Of a DNA stretch of 64,000 nt, positions 57,966 through 64,000 are shown piece by piece. The position numbers and the translations under genes are program-made. This DNA comes from JAVKFY01 sp040223615 (GTDB lineage Bacteria > Pseudomonadota > Alphaproteobacteria > GCA-2731375). Under the pieces are notes generated by a model. That model was not told the DNA's origin. It ran no database searches and saw only the letters and a program-made list of their open reading frames with translations. The stretch spans positions 1 to 64,000 of the forward strand of contig JAVKFY010000034.1 of the NCBI GenBank assembly GCA_040223615.1, read 5' to 3'. Position 1 is the first letter of the stretch. Every line of letters starts with the position of its first letter.

Positions 57966-58993
57966 AATTGCAGCCGCGCCAGCTTGCCGGCTTCCTGCGC
58001 GAGCCGCCGGCCGCGACCCGCGTCGCCTTGATCTTCGGGCCGGACCGGGGACTGGTCAGCGAGCGGGCGGCGGCGCTGGTCCGCGTGGTGGCGCAGGATC
58101 CGCAGGATCCGTTCCGGGTGGTCACGCTGCTGCCCGCCGACCTGAAGGAGGTGTCGAGCCGGCTCGCCGATGAGTATGCGGCGCTGTCGTTCGGCGGTGG
58201 ACGTCGCGCGGTGCGGCTGCGCGACGCCGGCAACGGCGAGGCCGGGGCCGTGGAGACGGTTCTGGAGCTCGACGTCGACGGCGACGCCCTGGTGATCGTC
58301 GAGGCCGGGGAGCTCGGCCCGCGCGACCGCCTGCGTGTGCTATGTGAGAAGCATCCCGCCGCCGCCACCATCGCCTGCTTTGCCGATGCCGACAGCACGC
58401 TGGAAGCGTTGATCCAGCACAGCCTGCGCGAGGCCGGCCTGGCCATCGATCCGGACGCGCTGGCCGAACTGGTCGGGCGGATCGGTGCCGATCGCCAGGT
58501 CAGTCGGCGCGAACTGGAGAAGCTCGCCCTCTACAAGGCCGGGTACGGCGACACCGTGGGGCTGGCCGACGTCGAGGCGGTGATCGGCGACGGCTCGCCA
58601 TTGGCGCTGGACGACCTGATCGGCGCCGCGGCGGAGGGCGACCTGGGGCGGGTGGATCGAGTCTATCGACGCTGCCTCGACATGGGCCAGTCGCCGGTCG
58701 GGATCCTGCGCGGGTTGATGCGCCATCTGCAGCGGCTGCACCTGGTCGCGGCCCGGGTCGGGCAGGGGGCGCGGCCGGAGGACGCGATGAAGTCGCTGCG
58801 CCCGCCGGTCTTCGGGCCGAACCAGGCTCGCTTCCGGCGTCAGCTCGGTCTGTGGGATGCCGGCCGCCTGGCCGGTGCGCTGCAACGGGTCTGGGACGCG
58901 GAACTCGCCTGCAAGACCACCGGCAGCCCGGCCGCCGCGCTGACCAGCCGCTGCCTGATGCAGATCGCCCAGGCCGCGCGGCACCGGGGCTGA
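57962..58993 (+). CDS. holA: DNA polymerase III, delta subunit
   Basis: A 343-residue clamp-loader subunit with a GTG start overlapping lptE (GTGA). Family marks include LIFGPDRGLVSERA, VVTLLPADLKEV, ALVIVEAGELGPRDRLRVLCEK and DLIGAAAEGDLGRVDRVYRRC. It opens the beta clamp during replication. The Walker-like region is non-catalytic, as normal for delta. Last gene of the plus-strand operon, convergent with parB. Confidence 0.93.
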   Translation: MKLQPRQLAGFLREPPAATRVALIFGPDRGLVSERAAALVRVVAQDPQDPFRVVTLLPADLKEVSSRLADEYAALSFGGGRRAVRLRDAGNGEAGAVETVLELDVDGDALVIVEAGELGPRDRLRVLCEKHPAAATIACFADADSTLEALIQHSLREAGLAIDPDALAELVGRIGADRQVSRRELEKLALYKAGYGDTVGLADVEAVIGDGSPLALDDLIGAAAEGDLGRVDRVYRRCLDMGQSPVGILRGLMRHLQRLHLVAARVGQGARPEDAMKSLRPPVFGPNQARFRRQLGLWDAGRLAGALQRVWDAELACKTTGSPAAALTSRCLMQIAQAARHRG

Positions 58994-59022
58994 GGTCGGC
59001 GGCGGAAACCGACTTGCTGGCT

Positions 59023-59928
59023 TTAGCTGGGCCGTGACTGCATCAGACGGCGGCACAGGTCGTCGAGTTGTTCCAACGAGGTGTAGCCGATACGGACCTC
59101 GCCCGATTCATCCTCGCGGAAGCTGATCTGCACCGGCAGGCCGAGCTTGGTCGACAGTTCCTGTTCTAGGGCCCGTGAGTCGGCGGCGAACTGGCTTTCC
59201 GGCGCGGCTGGCAGTTTGGCGCGCGCGGTCTTGCCGCCGGTGTCCTTCGACAGCTTTTCCGCCTGACGCACAGACAGGCCGCGCTTGACGATGGTTTCGG
59301 CCAGGCTCTCCGGCGCCGCGGCCCCGATCAGGGTGCGGGCGTGCCCGGCCGATAGCTGGCCGTCGCGCACCATGGTTTGCACGCCGTCCGGCAGGCCAAG
59401 CAGGCGCATGGCGTTGGCGACGTGGCTGCGGCTCTTGCCGACCAGCTTGGACAGCGCTTCCTGGGTATGGCCGAAGTCGTCGATCAGGTGCTTGTAGCCC
59501 TCCGCCTCCTCGATCGCGTTCAGGTCCTGGCGCTGAACGTTCTCGACAATGGCGATTTCCAGGCTTTCGGAGTCGGTCAGTTCCTTGACGATCACCGGGA
59601 CGCGGTGGAGTTGCGCGGCCTGGGCGGCGCGCCAGCGGCGCTCGCCGGCGACGATCTCGTAGTGGTCCGGATCCTCGGCCTTGCGGCGCACCACGATCGG
59701 CTGCAACACGCCCTTCTCGCGCACCGAGTTGGTCAGGTTTTCGAGTTCTTCCGGGTCGAAGTGACGGCGTGGCTGAAACCGGTTCGGCTCCAGCGAGTCT
59801 GTCGGCACGTCGCGGCCGTGGCGCACACGCTCCAGGTTGACGTAGTCCTCGTTGCCGCCGTCCAGCAGGGCCGACAGGCCGCGGCCAAGGCCGCGACCCG
59901 AACCGCTTCTCGGGGTGTCGCTCATCAT
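59023..59928 (-). CDS. parB: Chromosome-partitioning protein ParB
   Basis: A 301-residue ParB. The N-terminal GRGLGRGLSALL stretch contacts ParA. The CTPase/ParB box includes NRFQPRRHFD and IVAGERRWRAAQAA. The helix-turn-helix is TQEALSKLVGKSRSHVANAMRLL, and the C-terminal dimerisation domain follows. It loads at parS and spreads. It starts with ATGATG overlapping the parA stop. Two parS sites lie within 4 kb upstream. Confidence 0.97.
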   Translation of the reverse strand: MMSDTPRSGSGRGLGRGLSALLDGGNEDYVNLERVRHGRDVPTDSLEPNRFQPRRHFDPEELENLTNSVREKGVLQPIVVRRKAEDPDHYEIVAGERRWRAAQAAQLHRVPVIVKELTDSESLEIAIVENVQRQDLNAIEEAEGYKHLIDDFGHTQEALSKLVGKSRSHVANAMRLLGLPDGVQTMVRDGQLSAGHARTLIGAAAPESLAETIVKRGLSVRQAEKLSKDTGGKTARAKLPAAPESQFAADSRALEQELSTKLGLPVQISFREDESGEVRIGYTSLEQLDDLCRRLMQSRPS

Positions 59929-60740
59929 GCCGCCCTTAATTCCTTCTCGCGCCGAAGCACTTCGCCGGCCAGGCGCATGTACGCCCTCGAGCCCGCGCAG
60001 CGATGATCATAGAGCATCGCCGGCTTGCCGTGCGAGGGGGCTTCGGAGATCCGCACGTTGCGCGGGATCACGGTTTCATAGACCTTGGTGCCGAGGAAAG
60101 CGCGCACGTCGGCGGCGACCTGGCCCGACAGGTTGTTGCGGGCGTCGTACATGGTCAGCACCACGCCCATGATCTCCAGGTGCGGATTGTGGCTGTCTCG
60201 AACGCGCTCGATGGTGTTCAACAGCTGGCTTAGACCTTCCAGCGCGAAGAACTCGCACTGCAGCGGCACCAGGACCTCGTCGGCTGCTGTCAAGGCGTTC
60301 ACGGTCAGCAGGTTCAGCGACGGCGGGCAGTCGATCAGCACATAATCATAGCGCGCGAGTTGCCCCGCCAGGGCCAGGCGCAAGCGGGCCTGGCGTTGCG
60401 GCATGTCGATCAGCTCGATCTCGGCGCCGGACAGATCGACGGTCGCCGGCACGATGTCGAGCCCGGGGATGTTGGTGGCCTGCGCCGCCTGATCGATGCC
60501 GGCGTGGCCGATCAGCACGTCATAGGAGGTCAGCTCGCGCTGGTCGCGGCCGATGCCGAGGCCGGTCGAGGCGTTGCCTTGCGGGTCGAGGTCGAGGATC
60601 AGCACCCGCAGCCCGACGGCGGCGAGCCCGGTGGCGAGATTGATCGTCGTGGTGGTCTTGCCGACGCCGCCTTTCTGGTTGGCGAGCGCAATGACCTTGG
60701 CCATCGGCGGCGGGGTCGGCGTGAAGTTCGGCTCATTCAT
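59925..60740 (-). CDS. parA: Chromosome-partitioning ATPase ParA
   Basis: A 271-residue deviant-Walker ATPase. Walker A is NQKGGVGKTTTTINLATGL, A' is ILDLDPQGNASTGLG and Walker B is YDYVLIDCPPSLNLL. It moves ParB-parS complexes along the nucleoid. The ATG at 60740 overlaps the rsmG stop (ATGA); an internal ATG at 60704 (MAKVIALANQ) is an alternative. Part of the mnmE-mnmG-rsmG-parA-parB block typical of origin-proximal regions. Confidence 0.97.
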   Translation of the reverse strand: MNEPNFTPTPPPMAKVIALANQKGGVGKTTTTINLATGLAAVGLRVLILDLDPQGNASTGLGIGRDQRELTSYDVLIGHAGIDQAAQATNIPGLDIVPATVDLSGAEIELIDMPQRQARLRLALAGQLARYDYVLIDCPPSLNLLTVNALTAADEVLVPLQCEFFALEGLSQLLNTIERVRDSHNPHLEIMGVVLTMYDARNNLSGQVAADVRAFLGTKVYETVIPRNVRISEAPSHGKPAMLYDHRCAGSRAYMRLAGEVLRREKELRAA

Positions 60741-61363
60741 CGTCGCTGTACTTGGGTCAATTGCAGAATCACGCCGCGGGGGTCGGTGCGGGAAGGCCGG
60801 CGTTCGACCTGCAGTTTCCAAGATGTAGTGGCCTGGGTCAATTCCTCTTCGATATCTTGCCCTTTGAGGAGGAGGTAGCGCGTTTTTTTTGCCACAAGGT
60901 GTTGAGTCTGGTCGAGCAGGCGCGGCAGGGGCGCGAAGGCGCGCGCGGTAATCACACCAGCCTCAATCTGGAGGTTTTCGACCCGGTCTGCGACGATATC
61001 GGCATCCGTTTCGGTGATGCGCGCCGCTTCACGCAGAAACGCGGCCTTTCGTTTGTCGCTTTCGACCAGGGTGATGTCGCCGGCCCCCATGATCGCCAGC
61101 ACGAGACCGGGAAAGCCGGCACCGCTGCCGACATCGACGATTCGGGCGTTCGGGGGGATCAGCGCGGCCAGTTGCGCCGAGTCGAGGAAGTGGCGTTGCC
61201 AGAGGTCCGGGAGAGTCGGTTTCGCGACTAAGTTGATCTTCCGAGTCCATCGAATCAGGAGATCGGCGTAAGCCACCAGCCGGTCTCGTGTTTCACGTGA
61301 AACACCGGTGGCAGCCTGAAACTCGGCCGGGCCCGCCTCAGGCGACCGCTTGTCGCGCGCCAC
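60737..61363 (-). CDS. rsmG: 16S rRNA (guanine-N7) methyltransferase RsmG
   Basis: A 208-residue methyltransferase. Marks are RWTRKINLVAKPTL, the RHFLDSAQL segment and motif I VDVGSGAGFPGLVLAI. It methylates G527 (E. coli numbering) of 16S rRNA. The GTG start lies 26 bases inside the mnmG end. A perfect parS site is embedded in its codons for GVSRET, as in several alphaproteobacteria. Confidence 0.95.
   Translation of the reverse strand: MARDKRSPEAGPAEFQAATGVSRETRDRLVAYADLLIRWTRKINLVAKPTLPDLWQRHFLDSAQLAALIPPNARIVDVGSGAGFPGLVLAIMGAGDITLVESDKRKAAFLREAARITETDADIVADRVENLQIEAGVITARAFAPLPRLLDQTQHLVAKKTRYLLLKGQDIEEELTQATTSWKLQVERRPSRTDPRGVILQLTQVQRR
61289..61304. other. parS site inside rsmG
   Basis: TGTTTCACGTGAAACA, an exact match to the ParB-binding consensus, 16 bp, within the start of the rsmG coding region and about 1.4 kb upstream of the parB start. 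Confidence 0.93.
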
Positions 61364-63197
61364 GTCGTATGTGCACCAGGACAGCGGTCAGCGCCGCCGG
61401 GGTCACCCCAGGTATCCGTGCGGCGGCCCCTAGCGTCGCCGGGCGATGCAGCGTCAGTTTCTCGCGCATCTCCCGCGACAGCGCGCCGATCTCGTCGTAA
61501 ACGAGACCCTCGGGGATCGACAGCGCCTCGTCTCGCCTGAAAGCGGCCACATCCGCGTCCTGGCGATCGACATAGGTGGCATAGCGTGCCTCGATTTCGA
61601 TTTGCTCGACGGTCTTCGGATCATCTGGCAGGTCCGGGCGGATGGGCCGCAGGCGCGCCATGTCGACGCCGGGCAGGGCCAACATGTCGTAGGCGCTGCG
61701 CCTGGTGCCGTCCTGCTTGACGTCGACGCCGGCCTTTGCCCAGGCGCTGGTCGTCAACGTCCAGCCGCGCAACATGTTGCGGGCGTGGTCGAGCGAATGC
61801 AGCTTGGCGCCGAATTGTTTGGCGCGATCCGAACCGACGCAGCCGATCTCGAGTCCACGCGGCGTCAGGCGCTGATCGGCGTTGTCGGCGCGCAGACGGA
61901 GTCGATATTCGGCGCGCGAGGTGAACATCCGGTAGGGTTCGGACGTTCCCCTGGTAATGAGGTCGTCGATCAGGACACCGACATAGCCCTCGGCGCGATC
62001 CACCGTGAACGTTCGATCGCCCGCGCAGCTCAGCGCCGCGTTCAGGCCGGCGATCAGCCCCTGGGCCGCAGCTTCTTCATAACCGGTGGTGCCGTTGACC
62101 TGGCCGGCCAGGAATAGGCCTGGGAGTTGATCCAACTCGAGAATCGGTGTGAGCTGGCGCGGATCGACGTAGTCGTATTCGATGGCGTAGCCCGGCCGCA
62201 CAATCCGCGCGTGTTCCAGGCCCGGGATGGTCTTCAGTAGTTCCGCCTGCACCTCGGCCGGTAACGCGGTTGATATCCCGTTGGGATAGACGGTGAGGTC
62301 GTCCAGACCTTCCGGCTCCAGGAAGATCTGGTGGCTGTCCTTGTCGGCGAATCGGACCACCTTATCCTCGATCGAGGGACAGTAGCGCGGCCCCGTGCTT
62401 TCGATCTGTCCGGAATACATCGGCGAACGCCGCAGGTTGGTCCGGATCAGTTCATGACCGGCCGGCGTTGTCCTGGTGATGTGGCAATAGACCTGCGCCG
62501 CGGTAAGCCTCGTGGTCATCGTCGAAAAGGGCTCCGCCGGGTCATCGCCCGCCTGCGGGTCGAGTCCGGCCCAGTCAATGGTACGTCCGTCCAGCCGCGG
62601 CGGCGTACCGGTCTTCAGCCGCCCGAGTCTGAGTCCGAGTGTATCGAGTCTTGTCGCCAGCGCGACGGCCGGTGCGTCACCGACCCGACCCGCGGCCCAG
62701 GTCTTCTCGCCAAGATGAATCAAGCCGCGCAGGAAGGTGCCGGTCGTCAGCACCACCGCCCCGGCGCGCAGGATCTCGCCGCGATCGGTCACGACCCCGA
62801 CGGCTCGGCCGCGCTCGACCACAAGATCGTCGACCGCCGCCGCCTTGAGGGTCAGGTTCGGTTGCGCGCGCAGCGCAGCTAGCATGGCCTGGCGATAGCG
62901 TTTGCGGTCGGCCTGGGCGCGGGGGCCGCGGACGGCAGGGCCCTTGCGTCGGTTGAGCACGCGGAACTGAATGCCGGCCTCGTCGGCGATCCGGCCCATC
63001 AGCCCATCGAGCGCGTCGATCTCGCGCACCAGGTGTCCCTTACCCAGGCCGCCGATCGCCGGATTGCAGGACATCGCGCCGATGGTCTCGATCTTGTGGG
63101 TCACGAGGCAGGTGCGGGCGCCCAGGCGCGCCGCCGCGGCCGCCGCTTCGCAGCCGGCGTGACCGCCGCCGATGACGATGACGTCAAAGCCTCGCAT
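61338..63197 (-). CDS. mnmG: tRNA uridine-5-carboxymethylaminomethyl modification enzyme MnmG
   Basis: A 619-residue FAD enzyme. The Rossmann motif is VIVIGGGHAGCEAAAAAARL at the N-terminus, followed by SCNPAIGGLGKGHLVREIDA and TGTFLRGLIHLGE. The C-terminal helical domain ends GVTPAALTAVLVHIRR. With MnmE it modifies U34 of several tRNAs. The ATG at 63197 is chosen; 63212 is an alternative. It overlaps rsmG by 26 bases. Confidence 0.97.
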   Translation of the reverse strand: MRGFDVIVIGGGHAGCEAAAAAARLGARTCLVTHKIETIGAMSCNPAIGGLGKGHLVREIDALDGLMGRIADEAGIQFRVLNRRKGPAVRGPRAQADRKRYRQAMLAALRAQPNLTLKAAAVDDLVVERGRAVGVVTDRGEILRAGAVVLTTGTFLRGLIHLGEKTWAAGRVGDAPAVALATRLDTLGLRLGRLKTGTPPRLDGRTIDWAGLDPQAGDDPAEPFSTMTTRLTAAQVYCHITRTTPAGHELIRTNLRRSPMYSGQIESTGPRYCPSIEDKVVRFADKDSHQIFLEPEGLDDLTVYPNGISTALPAEVQAELLKTIPGLEHARIVRPGYAIEYDYVDPRQLTPILELDQLPGLFLAGQVNGTTGYEEAAAQGLIAGLNAALSCAGDRTFTVDRAEGYVGVLIDDLITRGTSEPYRMFTSRAEYRLRLRADNADQRLTPRGLEIGCVGSDRAKQFGAKLHSLDHARNMLRGWTLTTSAWAKAGVDVKQDGTRRSAYDMLALPGVDMARLRPIRPDLPDDPKTVEQIEIEARYATYVDRQDADVAAFRRDEALSIPEGLVYDEIGALSREMREKLTLHRPATLGAAARIPGVTPAALTAVLVHIRRGARQAVA

Positions 63198-63245
63198 GGC
63201 ACTTGATCTCATGGGCGCGACCGGGAGTCAAAGACTTAGCGACTC

Positions 63246-63261
63246 TGTTTCACGTGAAACA
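63246..63261. other. parS site between mnmG and mnmE
   Basis: TGTTTCACGTGAAACA, an exact ParB-binding consensus, 16 bp, in the 73-base gap between mnmE and mnmG. It lies about 1.96 kb from the copy in rsmG. Flanking bases (ACTC and GAGT-like) extend the symmetry slightly. Confidence 0.95.
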
Positions 63262-63270
63262 CGGAGTCGG

Positions 63271-64000
63271 TCACTTGCCGATGCAGAATTCGGCGAAGAT
63301 GCGGTCGAGCACGTCCTCGACGTCCACGACGCCAGTGATCCGGCCAAGGGCCCGCGCTGCGAGCCGGAGCTCGGCGGCGATCAATTCCGGCTCGGTCCGG
63401 TCGAGAGCCGCTGCCAGGCGGTCGCGGCAATCCGCCAGCGCCGCGCGGTGGCGCTCCCGGGTCGGCCCACCCGACCCGATCTGACCGAAGCGCTCGGCCA
63501 CGGCGGCGGTCAGCGCTGCCAGCACCGCCTCGACGCCGGCGCCAGTCTTCAACGACAAGGGCAGGGCCGGATGCCCCGCGATCTCCGCCGGCGGTGGTCC
63601 GGCGAGCCTATCGGTCTTGTTGAGCAAGAGCAGGGTGTCGGAATCGGGCGCTGCCGCCAGAGGAAGGTCGGGGGCGGTCATCAGCAGCTTCAGGTCGGCA
63701 TCCTCGGCTCGGGCCAATGCGCGTCGCACGCCCTCACGCTCGATGTCGTCCGCGCTCTCGCGCAGGCCGGCGGTGTCGACCACGGTGACCGGGTAGCCGG
63801 CAAGGTCGAGATGGACCTCGATCAGATCACGGGTGGTGCCGGCGGTGGCGGAAACGATCGCCGCCTCGCGCCTGGCCAGGGCGTTGAGCAGGGTCGACTT
63901 GCCGACGTTCGGCGGCCCTAGAATGACGACGTGGATGCCGGACCGCAGCCGCTCGCCGCGCCGCGCATCAGATAGATGTGAGTCTATATCTTGTAGGAGT
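63271..64000 (-). CDS. mnmE: tRNA modification GTPase MnmE, C-terminal part (cut by window edge)
   Basis: The frame enters from the right edge and covers roughly the last 242 codons. The G1 motif GPPNVGKSTLLN (near 63890-63925), switch ATAGTTRD, G3 VDTAGLRES, G4 LNKTD and the C-terminal FCIGK (the catalytic Cys box) are all present. MnmE is a potassium-dependent GTPase that works with MnmG on tRNA U34. The Met codon at 63783 lies in the middle of the G domain and is not a start. It is co-oriented with mnmG, with a parS site in the gap. Confidence 0.96.
   Translation of the reverse strand, partial: LLQDIDSHLSDARRGERLRSGIHVVILGPPNVGKSTLLNALARREAAIVSATAGTTRDLIEVHLDLAGYPVTVVDTAGLRESADDIEREGVRRALARAEDADLKLLMTAPDLPLAAAPDSDTLLLLNKTDRLAGPPPAEIAGHPALPLSLKTGAGVEAVLAALTAAVAERFGQIGSGGPTRERHRAALADCRDRLAAALDRTEPELIAAELRLAARALGRITGVVDVEDVLDRIFAEFCIGK

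Noticed and set aside
58994..59022. GTCGG/CCGAC hairpin between holA and parB as a terminator
   Set aside because: The stem is only five base pairs with a long loop and no T-run on either strand.
63271..63783. A complete 170-residue gene starting at 63783
   Set aside because: The reading frame continues upstream through intact G1 and switch motifs of MnmE to the window edge, so the Met is internal.
1..64000. CRISPR arrays, tRNA or rRNA genes, prophage
   Set aside because: No regularly spaced direct repeats, no cloverleaf with a TTCGANTC-like arm and no rRNA segments were seen. The gaps between genes are all below 300 bases.

Overview
The window is about 64 kb of GC-rich, densely packed DNA from an alphaproteobacterial chromosome, most likely a member of the Rhodospirillales or a close relative. 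The reasons are the right-hand block mnmE-mnmG-rsmG-parA-parB with two perfect parS sites, the leuS-lptE-holA operon preceded by a DUF3576 lipoprotein, the porin type, the HWE-family kinase and the many GTG/TTG starts with ATGA/GTGA overlaps. No rRNA, tRNA, CRISPR array or prophage was seen. No gap between genes exceeds 300 bases. The species assignment is inference.

Layout. 1-2.3 kb: the right end of an IS630-type element has cut off the front of a sensor histidine kinase, which is followed by an Rcp1-like response regulator and a receiver-GGDEF protein. 2.4-10.3 kb: gamma-glutamyl amine metabolism (PuuD-like hydrolase, glutamine-synthetase-like ligase) and a complete polyamine-type ABC importer (binding protein, ATPase, two permeases), with an HpcG-like hydratase between them. 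10.3-15.4 kb: a MarR regulator with a perfect operator, a ferredoxin-reductase, gentisate 1,2-dioxygenase, an unknown acidic protein, fumarylpyruvate hydrolase and exonuclease III. 15.4-20.4 kb (minus strand): proline iminopeptidase, hotdog thioesterase, methyltransferase, a cyclic-nucleotide-binding protein and an 884-residue ABC protein with a strongly altered ATPase domain. 20.6-27.2 kb (plus strand): four glycosyltransferases, a histidine phosphatase, a polysaccharide-deacetylase-like protein and a small membrane protein. 27.2-33.3 kb: an oligopeptide-type ABC importer (fused double ATPase, binding protein, two permeases).

33.4-41.3 kb: small unknown proteins (one behind an FNR/FixK-type box), a cupin, three metallo-beta-lactamase-fold hydrolases, an HWE histidine kinase, a membrane adenylate/guanylate cyclase and a methyltransferase. 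41.5-43.8 kb: a two-subunit Rieske oxygenase, divergent from a hydrolase and with a perfect inverted repeat upstream, and an acetyltransferase. 43.8-51.4 kb: an OmpR-type regulator divergent from GTP cyclohydrolase II, a low-complexity protein, an L,D-transpeptidase homologue whose catalytic cysteine is a tyrosine, YggS, a degenerate ThiE-like protein, a 2OG-Fe(II) oxygenase-like protein, a methyltransferase and a GT9-like glycosyltransferase. 51.4-54.0 kb: two tandem porins. 54.3-64 kb: housekeeping and chromosome-partition genes, with mnmE running off the right edge.

How the parts may work together. The reductase, gentisate dioxygenase and fumarylpyruvate hydrolase near 11-14 kb and the Rieske oxygenase near 42 kb would together fit salicylate-to-gentisate catabolism, although maleylpyruvate isomerase is not in the window. 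The least explained block is 17.3-26.7 kb: a cyclic-nucleotide-binding protein, an ABC protein with a probably non-canonical ATPase and a divergent set of sugar-transfer genes, which may form an uncharacterised glycan or glycolipid assembly and export system.
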